Of a DNA stretch of 64,000 nucleotides, positions 6,807 to 15,227 are shown in pieces. The stretch lies in NCBI GenBank assembly GCA_017992055.1, contig JAGOPK010000006.1, forward strand, positions 293,249-357,248, read 5' to 3'. Within the stretch, counting starts at the first letter, position 1, and the number at the start of each line of letters is the position of its first letter. The notes under the pieces are model-generated. The model saw only the letters and a list, made by a program, of their open reading frames with translations, was not told where the DNA came from and did no database searches. The translations under genes and the position numbers were made by a program. The DNA comes from Burkholderiaceae bacterium. GTDB taxonomy: Bacteria; Pseudomonadota; Gammaproteobacteria; Burkholderiales; Burkholderiaceae_C.

Positions 6807-8303
6807 ATGCCCGCCGAGCCCGGATTCCCGCACGCCGCAGCGCCCGCCGCGCGGCGCACGTCCTTGCGTTCCAGCCTGCTGCGCACGCCGGCCGCCGCCC
6901 AGCTGCTGGCCGCCGACGCGCCACTGTGGCTGGACACCGAGCCGCCCGCCACCGAGCCGCCGGCGCCGCGGCCGCTGCCGCGCCAGGCCGCAGCGCGGCC
7001 GGCGGCCGTGCCGCCACGCCTGCAGGCGCGCACCGAGCCGCAGATCGATCCGCTGGCGCCGGCCATGCCCTGGCTGGTGCGCCACCTGGGCGTGGCCGCG
7101 GCGGTGGAGGCCGCGGTCGGCCCGCTGCAGGGTGGCACCGGCCTGGACCTGCAGCGCCTGCTGCCGCTGCTGCGGGATCTGGGCGTCGATCTGCGCAGCG
7201 ACGACCGGCCGCTGCAGGCCCTGGGGGCCCAGGACTGCCCGGCCGTGCTGCTGCTGCGCAGCGGCGACACCTGCGTGCTGACCGGCTGCGAAGGCCCGCC
7301 CGGTCCGCAGCGGCGCTGGCAGCTGGTGGTGCCCGAGCCGCAGCCGCTGGCCTTCAGCGTGGCCGAGTCCGAGCTGGCCCAGGAACTGCTGGGCCTGGCC
7401 CTGGTCGTGCACCGCGCGACGCCGCAGCCGCCGCGCTCGGACCTGCGCCGGCGCGCCGAGCAGCAGGCCGGCCGCGCCGCCCCCGACGTCCTGCCGCTGG
7501 CGGCGCTGGCCGCGGCCATGCAGCTGCGGCCCGAGGCCGCCCGGCCCGTGGTCCGGCCGCCGGGCCGCGCGCTGCTGGATCGCCTGCTGTCGGGCCCCGC
7601 CCGGCTGTGCGGCCGCGCCGCGCGGCTGGCCGACCTGGGTCCGGCCCTGGCCGCGACCCTGGTCCCGGCCTGGCGGCGGCAGGGCCAGGCCCTGGTGCAG
7701 CGGCTGCGGCCACGCCTGCCGCGCCTGCAGCCGCCCCGGCAGCCGCTGCAGCCGCGGCAGCCCGCGGCCGAGGCGTCGGCCACCAGCGGCAGCGCCATGC
7801 GCACGCGCCTGGACCGGCTGGACCAGGCCCTGGCCCAGCGCGCCGGGCAGGGCCTGCAGCGCATCGTCGGCCTGCTGGGGTGGTTCCGGCCTGACAGCCT
7901 GCTCGGCATGCTGCTGCTGGGCGCCCGGCCGTTCGAGCGCCTGGTGCGCCAGCCGCTGCTGGCGCTGTGCGCCCTGCTGTGCCAGGGCCTGGGCCTGCCG
8001 CTGCCGACCTGGGCGCCGCTGCTGGGCGCCTGCGGCCTGCAACTGGCCGGCCTGCTGGTGCCGGGGCTGGCGCGGCGCGCCTTTCCCGACGAGCAGGCCC
8101 AGGCCGAGGCCATCGTGCGGCGCGAACAGCGCCGCCGCGAGCGTGCGCTGCGCGAGCGCGAGCTGGCCCTGGCCGAGGCGCGGGCCCAGGCCAAGGCCCG
8201 GCGCCGCGCCGCGGCCATGGCGCCGTTTGCGCCGGTGCTGCCCGGTGCCGGCACGGCCCTGCGGCCGGCCTCGGCCGGCGGCAATGTTTCACGCCCCGCC
8301 TGA
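6807..8303 (+). CDS. Stand-alone C39-like domain membrane protein (uncharacterised)
   Basis: I do not recognise a named family for this 498-residue protein. Residues about 80-205 read as the degenerate C39-like N-terminal domain of the type I secretion transporter at 11554-13920: CPAVLLLRSGDTCVLTG against LPAVLLLKSGDACILTG, and AESELAQE against SESELAAE. No catalytic Cys/His pair is visible. Residues 1-75 are Ala/Pro-rich. Residues about 352-421 hold hydrophobic helices, then a charged Arg/Glu coiled-coil-like tail. It has no ABC ATPase domain. It sits between motAB and cheY. A role as an accessory to secretion or as a decayed transporter is inference. An earlier in-frame start (6777) exists; the ATG at 6807 is preferred. 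Confidence 0.65.
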   Translation: MPAEPGFPHAAAPAARRTSLRSSLLRTPAAAQLLAADAPLWLDTEPPATEPPAPRPLPRQAAARPAAVPPRLQARTEPQIDPLAPAMPWLVRHLGVAAAVEAAVGPLQGGTGLDLQRLLPLLRDLGVDLRSDDRPLQALGAQDCPAVLLLRSGDTCVLTGCEGPPGPQRRWQLVVPEPQPLAFSVAESELAQELLGLALVVHRATPQPPRSDLRRRAEQQAGRAAPDVLPLAALAAAMQLRPEAARPVVRPPGRALLDRLLSGPARLCGRAARLADLGPALAATLVPAWRRQGQALVQRLRPRLPRLQPPRQPLQPRQPAAEASATSGSAMRTRLDRLDQALAQRAGQGLQRIVGLLGWFRPDSLLGMLLLGARPFERLVRQPLLALCALLCQGLGLPLPTWAPLLGACGLQLAGLLVPGLARRAFPDEQAQAEAIVRREQRRRERALRERELALAEARAQAKARRRAAAMAPFAPVLPGAGTALRPASAGGNVSRPA

Positions 8304-8341
8304 GCTTGGCCGCCCGCCGTGGCGGGGGTGCTGCACGGCAG

Positions 8342-8368
8342 TCAAGTTTTTTCGCCATGCACCGATAA
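8342..8368 (+). promoter_or_regulatory. Sigma-28 (FliA) promoter of cheYZ
   Basis: TCAAGTTT (8342-8349), an 11-nt gap and ACCGATAA (8361-8368) match the FliA consensus TAAAGTTT-N11-GCCGATAA at 7 of 8 positions in each box with exact spacing. It lies 64 bp before cheY. Confidence 0.85.
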
Positions 8369-8432
8369 CCGGACAGCGCGTGCCTCACGCTAGCCCGTCC
8401 GATTCGCCAAGCCCCCGACTCTGAGGAACCTC

Positions 8433-8828
8433 ATGAATCCCGCCGACCTGAAATTCCTGATCGTCGACGACTTCTCCACCATGCGCCGCATCGTGCGCGG
8501 CCTGCTCAAGGAGATGGGCGCCAACAACGCGGACGAGGCCGAGGACGGCGCGATCGCGCTGCAGATGATGAAGAACAACCGCTACGACTTCGTCGTCAGC
8601 GACATCAACATGCCCAACATGAACGGCTTCGACCTGCTCAAGGCGGTCAAGGCCGAGCCCTCGCTGAAGCACATCCCGGTGCTGATGGTGACGGCCGAGG
8701 CGCGCAAGGAAGACATCCTGCTGGCGGCCCAGAACGGCGCCGCCGGCTACGTGGTCAAGCCCTTCACCAAGGCCACGCTGGAGGAGAAGGTCACCAAGAT
8801 CATGCAGAAGCTGGCCACCGCCGCCTGA
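8433..8828 (+). CDS. cheY: Chemotaxis response regulator CheY
   Basis: CheY is the diffusible receiver that, when phosphorylated by CheA, binds FliM and changes flagellar rotation. The 131-residue single-domain protein keeps all key residues at E. coli-like numbers: D12 and D13, phospho-acceptor D57 in VSDINMP, switch T87 in MVTAEA and K109 in VVKPFT. cheZ follows 24 bp downstream. Transcription probably starts from the sigma-28 promoter at 8342-8368. Confidence 0.97.
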   Translation: MNPADLKFLIVDDFSTMRRIVRGLLKEMGANNADEAEDGAIALQMMKNNRYDFVVSDINMPNMNGFDLLKAVKAEPSLKHIPVLMVTAEARKEDILLAAQNGAAGYVVKPFTKATLEEKVTKIMQKLATAA

Positions 8829-8852
8829 GCGTCAAACACTGGGAGCAGAACC

Positions 8853-9494
8853 ATGAAGATGGAAGACATCGGCGCCCTGGTGCCGCCGACGGTGCAAAGC
8901 AATGTGCACGCCTCGCCCGAGGTGGTGCAGAAGATCGGCGAGATCACCCGGCTGCTGCACGACACGCTGGAGCAGCTGGGCGTGATGCCCAAGCTGCAGA
9001 TCGCCGCCGACGGCCTGCCCGATGCGCGCAGCCGCCTGAGCTATGTGGCCGACAAGACCGCCGCCGCCGCCGAGAAGGTGCTGAACTCGGTCGACCAGGC
9101 CAAGGCCGAGCAGTCCCACATCGCCGAGCAGACGCGCACGCTGGCCGCCCAGCTGACGGCCGACCCGGTGCGCGCCATCGCCAGCGGCGCGGTGATGAAC
9201 TTCGTCAACGACGTCGAGGCGCGCACCAGCGCCGTCGACGCCCACCTGACCGACATCATGATGGCCCAGGACTTCCACGACCTGACCGGCCAGGTGGTGC
9301 AGAAGGTGGTGCGCCTGGCCAACGACCTGGAAGACAGCCTGCTGAAGCTGCTGGTGCAGGTGGTGCCGCCCGAGGCCCGCGAGAAGGTGGACACCAGCAT
9401 CCTGAACGGTCCCGTGGTCAACCCCGAGGGGCGGACCGATGTGGTGCAGAACCAGGGTGAAGTGGATGACCTGCTGGCCAGCCTGGGCTTCTGA
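8853..9494 (+). CDS. cheZ: Chemotaxis protein phosphatase CheZ
   Basis: CheZ removes the phosphate from CheY-P. The 213-residue product is a long helical protein with the catalytic segment DIMMAQDFHDLTGQVVQK, placing D143 and Q147 at the E. coli positions. The C-terminal CheY-docking peptide VDDLLASLGF is intact. It is 24 bp behind cheY, and an intrinsic terminator follows at 9527-9547. Confidence 0.96.
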   Translation: MKMEDIGALVPPTVQSNVHASPEVVQKIGEITRLLHDTLEQLGVMPKLQIAADGLPDARSRLSYVADKTAAAAEKVLNSVDQAKAEQSHIAEQTRTLAAQLTADPVRAIASGAVMNFVNDVEARTSAVDAHLTDIMMAQDFHDLTGQVVQKVVRLANDLEDSLLKLLVQVVPPEAREKVDTSILNGPVVNPEGRTDVVQNQGEVDDLLASLGF

Positions 9495-9526
9495 CGCCAG
9501 GGCCTGCGGCGCTCAGCAGCAGCAAG

Positions 9527-9547
9527 GCGGCCTCCGGGCCGCTTTTT
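9527..9547 (+). terminator. Intrinsic terminator after cheYZ
   Basis: GCGGCC (9527-9532) and GGCCGC (9537-9542) form a stem with a TCCG loop, followed by TTTTT. It lies 33 bp after the cheZ stop. Confidence 0.85.
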
Positions 9548-9677
9548 GCGTTGCGGCGACGGTTGCCGCAGTGCCCGGAACAGGCCGGCTTCGCCCCGCT
9601 TATCCCGCCACTGCGGCCGCGGGTGGCCCCCTACGATGGCTTGCCACCATCGCCTCATGCGTTGGTCGGGACCTGCC

Positions 9678-11507
9678 ATGCCCGCTGTCACGCTGAATCC
9701 TTCCCCGATGAGCCACATGCCCGCCGCCCCGGCCGCGCCGCGCAGCCTGCCCGAGCTGGTGCAGGAGGCGCAGCGCCTGCAGGCGGCCGGCCAGACCGAT
9801 GCCGCCGTGGCCCTGTACCGCGACTGGCTGGGCGACGGCCAGGCGGCGATGCGCCATGTGGCGGCCTTCAACCTGGGCACCCTGCTCAGCGGCCTGAACC
9901 GCGTGGACGAGGCCGAGGCCGCCTACCGTGAGGCCATCGCGCTGCTGCCCGACTTCCCGCATGCGCGGCTCAACCTGGGCCATCTGCTGGAGCGCCGCGG
10001 CGAGCCCGAGGCCGCGCTGGCGCAATGGCGCGCGGTGCTGGCCGGCCATCCGGCGGCCGAGCTGCGCGTGCATGCGCACAACAACCTGGGCCGGCTGCTG
10101 GAGACGCTGCGGCGCTATCCCGAGGCCGAGGCCGAGCTGCGCGCCAGCCTGGAGCTGGATGCGCAGCAGAGCGGCGTGGTCCAGCACTATGTGCACCTGC
10201 GCCAGAAGCAGTGCGCCTGGCCCATCCACCAGCCGGTGGGCGAGGTCACGCCCAACCAGCTGCTCACCGGCACCTCGCTGCTGGCGATGATGAGCGCCAG
10301 CGACGATCCGGCGCTGCAGCTGATGGTGGCCCAGCGCTTTGCCGCCGAGCGTGTGCCCAAGCCGGCGCCGGTGGCCCTGCACAAGACCATGGCGCCGCGC
10401 CAGGGCCGCATCAAGGTCGGCTACCTGTCGGGCGACCTGCACATGCATGCCGTGGGCCTGCTGATCCCCGAGCTGCTGGAACTGCACGACCGCAGCCGCT
10501 TCGAGGTCTGGGCCTTCGACTGGACGCCCGAGAGCGAGCAGCCGCAGCGCCGGCGCATCCGCGCCGCCATCGACCAGCATGTGCGCCTGGGCGGCGTGGA
10601 CGACGCCACCGCGGCGCGCCTGATCGCCGAGGCCGGCATCGACGTGCTGGTGGACCTGCAGGGCCTGACCAGCGGCGCACGGCCGTCCATCCTGGGCTGG
10701 CGCGCCGCGCCGGTGCAGGTGGGCTACCTGGGCCTGCCCGGCACCTCGGCCCTGCCGGGTGTGGACTGGATCATTGCCGACCGCTTCGTGCTGCCCGAGG
10801 CCATGCAGCCGTACTACACCGAGCGGCCGATCTATCTGCCGCACTGCTACCAGGTCAGCGACCGCCAGCGCGAGGTGGCGCCGCGGCCCGAGCGCAGCCG
10901 CTACGGCCTGCCCGACGATGCCTTCGTGTTCTGCTCGTTCAACAACAACTTCAAGTTCACCGAAGAAGTGTTCGACAGCTGGATGCGCATCCTGGCCCAG
11001 GTGCCGGGCAGCGTGCTGTGGCTGCTGGCCGACAACGACACCGCGCGCGAGAACATGCTGGGCCGCGCCGCGGCCGCCGGCATCGCGCGCGAGCGCCTGA
11101 TCTTCGCGCCGCGCGTCGCGCCGCCCGAATACCTGGCGCGCTTCCAGTGCGCCGACCTGGTGCTGGACACCTTCCCGTACAACGCCGGCACCACCGCCAG
11201 CGATGCGCTGTGGATGGGCACGCCCATCCTCACGCTGGCCGGCCGCAGCTACATCAGCCGCATGGCCGGCAGCCTGCTGACGGCCGTGGGCCTGCCCGAC
11301 CTGGTGACCGAGAGCCTGGCCGACTACGAGCGCCTGGCGGTGACGCTGGGCCGCGCGCCGGCGCGTGTGGCCTCGTACAAGCGCTACCTGGCCGAGCAGG
11401 GCCGCAGCTCGCCGCTGTTCGACCTGCCGCAGATCGTGCGCGATCTGGAAGCCGAGTTCGAGCGCCTGGCCCTGGACGCGCGGGCGCGCGCCGCCGCCGG
11501 CCGCTGA
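9678..11507 (+). CDS. TPR O-GlcNAc-transferase-like protein glycosyltransferase (GT41 type)
   Basis: The 609-residue product joins N-terminal TPR repeats (about 20-195) to a C-terminal domain like eukaryotic OGT/SPINDLY and bacterial HMW1C enzymes (family GT41), which glycosylate proteins from UDP- or GDP-sugars. Seen motifs are VGYLSGDLHMHAVG, a GLPGTSALPGVDW segment, FCSFNNNFKFTEEVFDSW and the nucleotide-sugar stretch DTFPYNAGTTASDALWMGTPILT. It lies between the cheYZ terminator and a type I secretion ABC transporter, starting 46 bp before the latter. Flagellin or a secreted adhesin is a plausible target (inference). The start is uncertain: in-frame ATGs exist at 9636, 9657, 9678 and 9708, none with a strong ribosome site. 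Confidence 0.82.
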   Translation: MPAVTLNPSPMSHMPAAPAAPRSLPELVQEAQRLQAAGQTDAAVALYRDWLGDGQAAMRHVAAFNLGTLLSGLNRVDEAEAAYREAIALLPDFPHARLNLGHLLERRGEPEAALAQWRAVLAGHPAAELRVHAHNNLGRLLETLRRYPEAEAELRASLELDAQQSGVVQHYVHLRQKQCAWPIHQPVGEVTPNQLLTGTSLLAMMSASDDPALQLMVAQRFAAERVPKPAPVALHKTMAPRQGRIKVGYLSGDLHMHAVGLLIPELLELHDRSRFEVWAFDWTPESEQPQRRRIRAAIDQHVRLGGVDDATAARLIAEAGIDVLVDLQGLTSGARPSILGWRAAPVQVGYLGLPGTSALPGVDWIIADRFVLPEAMQPYYTERPIYLPHCYQVSDRQREVAPRPERSRYGLPDDAFVFCSFNNNFKFTEEVFDSWMRILAQVPGSVLWLLADNDTARENMLGRAAAAGIARERLIFAPRVAPPEYLARFQCADLVLDTFPYNAGTTASDALWMGTPILTLAGRSYISRMAGSLLTAVGLPDLVTESLADYERLAVTLGRAPARVASYKRYLAEQGRSSPLFDLPQIVRDLEAEFERLALDARARAAAGR

Positions 11508-11553
11508 GCGACCGCAACGCCGCCCTCTGACCCCGCTCTGACGCCACACGCTC

Positions 11554-13920
11554 GTGACTGCACGCATCGAGCCCATCGTTCCCGGCCAGGCCGCCAATGC
11601 CGCGGCCATGGCGCAGGGCGCCGATCCGGCGCCGCAGGCCAGCCTGGAAGACGATGCGCTGGCCCATGCCCTGGTCTGGCTGACGCGCCACCACGGCCAG
11701 GCGCGCAGCATTGCCTCGCTGCTGTCCAACCAGCAGGTGGACGGTGCGCTGGGCCCCGACCAGGCGCTGCGCGCGCTGCGCGAGGCCGGCTACAACGCCG
11801 CGCTGATGCAGCGCCCGCTGGCCGAGATCCCGGCGCTGCTGCTGCCGGCGGTGCTGCTGCTCAAGTCGGGCGACGCCTGCATCCTCACCGGCCGCCAGCT
11901 CACGCCCGGCGGCACGCTGTGCAGCGTGGTCATGCCCGGCCCCGAGCCGCAGGAGCTGCAGGCCAGCGAGTCCGAGCTGGCCGCCGAATACACCGGCGTG
12001 ACCCTGGTGGCCACGCCGCTGCCGCAGGCGCCGCCGGTCAGCCACCATGCCACGCCCGAGCAGAAGGCGGCGATGGAAGACCCCGGCCAGCACTGGCTGT
12101 GGGGCACGATGCGGCGCTTCCTGCCCTATTACCGCTCGGCCCTGGTGGCGGCGCTGCTGAGCAATACGCTGATGCTGGTGACCGGGCTCACCACCTCGGT
12201 GATCTACGACAAGGTCATCCCGCACCAGGCCTTTGCCACGCTGTGGGCCATGACCGCGGCCGGCGTGCTGGCCCTGCTGTTCGACTTTGCCGCGCGCCAG
12301 CTGCGCACCTACCTGATCGACCTGGCCGGCCGCAAGGCCGACCTGCTGGTGGGCGTGCAGCTGTTCCGCCAGAGCCTGGGCGTGCGCATGGAGAACCGGC
12401 CCGAGTCGCCCGGCGCCTATGCCCACATCGTCGGTCAGATCGAGACCGTGCGCGAGTTCTTCTCGTCGGCCACGCTGTCGGCCATCTCGGACCTGCCGTT
12501 CATCTTCATCTTCGTCGGCATGACCTTCGTGATGGGCGGCGTGCTGGGCTGGGTGCCGGTGCTGGCGATCCCGGTGATCCTGGGCGTGGCCATGATCGTG
12601 CAGGGCCAGCTGCGCCGCAACACCAGCGCCAACATGCAGCAGACGGCCGACCTGCACGGCGTGCTGGTCGAGGCGGTCGAAGGCATCGAGGACATCAAGG
12701 CCACCGGCGCCCAGGGCCGCTTTCTGCACCACTACGAGCAGAGCACGGCCCAGGCCGCCGAGACCCAGCTGCGCAGCCGCTGGCTGATGAGCTGGACCAC
12801 CAACTTCTCCGGCGTGGCCCAGCAGCTGATCACCCTGGTGATGCTGGTCTGGGGCGTGTACCTGATCGAGTCCAAGGAGCTGACCGGCGGCGCGCTGATG
12901 GGCGCGGTGATGTTTGCCATGCGCGCGGTGGCGCCGCTGTCCACCGTGGTCATGCTGGCCATGCGCTACCAGGGCGCGCGTGCGGCCATGCGCGCGCTCG
13001 ACCGGGTGATGAAGCAGCCGCTGGACCGCGAGCCCGGCCGCAGCTATTTGCCGCACCGTGGCGGCCAGGGCGAGGGCCAGGGCCGGCTGGGTCTGCACGA
13101 CGTGGCGTTTTCGTACCCGGCCTCGCCCGGGCGCGAAACCCCCAAGGTGCTCAAGGGCGTGAACCTGGCCTTCCAGCCCGGCGAGCGCGTGGCCATCCTG
13201 GGCAAGATCGGCTCGGGCAAGAGCACGGTGCTGCGCCTCTTGGCCGGCCTGTACCGGCCCACCGAGGGCCTGGTCGAGGTCGACGGCATCGACCTGCGCC
13301 AGATCGACCCCACCGACTACCGCGCCAATGTCGGCTATGTGCCGCAGGACCCGCGGCTGTTCAACGGCACGCTGCGCGACAACGTGCTGCTGGGCCGCGC
13401 CGCCGCCGATGCCAACCGATTGATCGAGGTGGCCCGGCTCACCGGCCTGGCGCGGGTGGCCGATGGCCATCCGCTGGGCTGGGACCTGCCGGTGGGCGAT
13501 TCCGGCGGCCTGCTGTCGGGTGGCCAGCGCCAGCTGGTGGCCCTGGCGCGCTGCCTGATCACCCAGCCGCAGATCGTGCTGATGGACGAGCCCACCAGCT
13601 CGATGGATGCGCAAAGCGAGCTGGCCTTTCTGCGCCAGCTGAAAGAGGCCACGGCCGGCCGCACCCTGCTGGTGGTGACGCACCGCCCGGCGGTGCTGGA
13701 ACTGGTCGACCGCATCATCGTCATGGATGCCGGCCGCATCGTCATGGACGGTCCCAAGCAGCAGGTGCTGGCGGCGCTGTCGGGCGCGCGCCCGGTGCCG
13801 GCGGTGGCCACGCCGGGATCGCCAGGATCGGCACAAGCGGCCGCGCAAGCCGGTGCTTCTCCATCGAACGTGCACCTACACCCCAGCGCCCAGCCGGCCG
13901 ATAGCAAGGCAGCGGTCTGA
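11554..13920 (+). CDS. Type I secretion ABC transporter, permease/ATPase (HlyB/LapB type)
   Basis: This 788-residue exporter has an N-terminal C39-like domain (about 30-155) without the catalytic cysteine, a six-helix membrane domain (about 190-440) and an ABC ATPase domain. Walker A is GKIGSGKST (about 550), the signature LSGGQRQ (about 654) and Walker B IVLMDEPTS (about 675). Inactive C39-like domains are typical of transporters for RTX toxins and large adhesins, where the domain grips the substrate instead of cutting it. The start is the GTG at 11554, 46 bp after the glycosyltransferase. The HlyD-type adaptor follows 41 bp downstream. No TolC-type outer-membrane protein and no substrate gene are in view. 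Confidence 0.92.
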   Translation: MTARIEPIVPGQAANAAAMAQGADPAPQASLEDDALAHALVWLTRHHGQARSIASLLSNQQVDGALGPDQALRALREAGYNAALMQRPLAEIPALLLPAVLLLKSGDACILTGRQLTPGGTLCSVVMPGPEPQELQASESELAAEYTGVTLVATPLPQAPPVSHHATPEQKAAMEDPGQHWLWGTMRRFLPYYRSALVAALLSNTLMLVTGLTTSVIYDKVIPHQAFATLWAMTAAGVLALLFDFAARQLRTYLIDLAGRKADLLVGVQLFRQSLGVRMENRPESPGAYAHIVGQIETVREFFSSATLSAISDLPFIFIFVGMTFVMGGVLGWVPVLAIPVILGVAMIVQGQLRRNTSANMQQTADLHGVLVEAVEGIEDIKATGAQGRFLHHYEQSTAQAAETQLRSRWLMSWTTNFSGVAQQLITLVMLVWGVYLIESKELTGGALMGAVMFAMRAVAPLSTVVMLAMRYQGARAAMRALDRVMKQPLDREPGRSYLPHRGGQGEGQGRLGLHDVAFSYPASPGRETPKVLKGVNLAFQPGERVAILGKIGSGKSTVLRLLAGLYRPTEGLVEVDGIDLRQIDPTDYRANVGYVPQDPRLFNGTLRDNVLLGRAAADANRLIEVARLTGLARVADGHPLGWDLPVGDSGGLLSGGQRQLVALARCLITQPQIVLMDEPTSSMDAQSELAFLRQLKEATAGRTLLVVTHRPAVLELVDRIIVMDAGRIVMDGPKQQVLAALSGARPVPAVATPGSPGSAQAAAQAGASPSNVHLHPSAQPADSKAAV

Positions 13921-13961
13921 TCCCCGACCGCACAACCGCCTCAGCTTGATACGCAGCCGGC

Positions 13962-15203
13962 ATGGCATCCCCCTTCCAATCCGATCGTGGTTCGGCGCTG
14001 CAGCGCGGTGACCTGGCGTTTCTGACGCCGGTGCAGATCGCGCGCCAGGTCGAGCCCACGCCGGGCGCCACCTGGGCCCTGTACCTGATGCTGGCGGCCG
14101 TGGTGGTGGCCTTTGCCTGGGCCGCGCTGGCCCAGGTGGACATGGTCACGCGCGCCGATGCCCGCGTGGTGCCGGTGGGCCGCGAGCAGATCATCGCCAG
14201 CCTGGAAGGCGGCATCCTGCGCGAGCTGAAGGTGCGCGAAGGCCAGGCCGTCGAGGCCGGCCAGCCGCTGGCCCTGCTGGACCCGACGCGCGTGGAGGCC
14301 CAGGGCAACGAAAGCCGGGCCAAGCGCTTGTCGCTGCTGGCCACGGTGGCGCGGCTGCAGGCCGAGGCCGGTGGCCGCAGCCTGAACTTTCCGGCCGAGC
14401 TGGACGCTGCGCCGGCCATCGTGCGCGGCGAGACCGACAGCTACCAGGCGCGCCAGCGGGCGCTGAACGAGGCCGTGGCGGTGAACCTGCGCAACGTCAA
14501 GCTGCTCGAGCGCGAGCTGGCCATGGCCGAGGGCATGGCCGCCAAGGGCCTGATGAGCGACGTGGAGGTGATGCGCGTGCGCCGCCAGGTCAACGACATG
14601 AACCTGTCGGCCCAGGAGCGCATCAACCGCTTCCGCCAGGATGCGGCGGCCGAGCTGGTGAAGGTGCAGACCGAGCTGACCATGCTGGGCGAGCAGCTGG
14701 TGGTCAAGGACGACCAGCTCAGGCGCACCGTGCTGGCCTCGCCGGTGCGTGGCCTGGTCAAGAACATCCGCGTCAACACGGTCGGCGGTGTCATCACCGC
14801 CGGCGCGCCGGTGATGGAGGTGGTGCCGATCGCCGACGAGGTGCTGGTGGAGGCGCGCGTCAAGCCGCGCGACATCGGCTTCGTCAAGCTGGGCCAGCCG
14901 GTCGAGGTCAAGCTGACGGCCTACGACTACACCATCTACGGCAGCCTGCGCGGCAAGGTCGAGGTGCTGTCGCCCGATGCGCTGGGCGATGCCGACAAGG
15001 GCACGGCCGGCGCCGCCGCCGATGCCACCTGGTACCGCGTGCTGGTGAAGGCCGATCCGTCGACGCTGAAGGCCGGCAAGAAGGCGCTGGAGGTGCTGCC
15101 CGGCATGGTCGGCACGGCCGAGATCCGCGTCGGCGAGCGCTCGGTGCTGAGCTTTCTGTTCCGGCCCATGCTGCGCGCGACCGAGGCCTTCACCGAGCGC
15201 TGA
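13962..15203 (+). CDS. Type I secretion membrane fusion protein (HlyD/LapC type)
   Basis: This periplasmic adaptor connects the inner-membrane ABC exporter to a TolC-like outer-membrane channel. The 413-residue product has one membrane helix near residues 30-52 (WALYLMLAAVVVAFAWAALA). It then has a biotinyl-lipoyl-like half (ASLEGGILRELKVREGQ), a long coiled-coil hairpin (about 110-250) with ELTMLGEQLVVKDDQL, and a beta-barrel region ending in RVGERSVLSFLFRPM, typical of HlyD-family proteins. It is the second gene of the ABC operon. A GC-rich palindrome at 15210-15228 separates it from the convergent acetyl-CoA hydrolase. Confidence 0.93.
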   Translation: MASPFQSDRGSALQRGDLAFLTPVQIARQVEPTPGATWALYLMLAAVVVAFAWAALAQVDMVTRADARVVPVGREQIIASLEGGILRELKVREGQAVEAGQPLALLDPTRVEAQGNESRAKRLSLLATVARLQAEAGGRSLNFPAELDAAPAIVRGETDSYQARQRALNEAVAVNLRNVKLLERELAMAEGMAAKGLMSDVEVMRVRRQVNDMNLSAQERINRFRQDAAAELVKVQTELTMLGEQLVVKDDQLRRTVLASPVRGLVKNIRVNTVGGVITAGAPVMEVVPIADEVLVEARVKPRDIGFVKLGQPVEVKLTAYDYTIYGSLRGKVEVLSPDALGDADKGTAGAAADATWYRVLVKADPSTLKAGKKALEVLPGMVGTAEIRVGERSVLSFLFRPMLRATEAFTER

Positions 15204-15227
15204 AGGCGCGCCGGCCGCTGCGGCCGG

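Noticed and set aside
11254-13875. An 873-codon open frame antisense to the type I secretion ATPase
   Set aside because: It mirrors a clear ABC transporter and has no recognisable motif.
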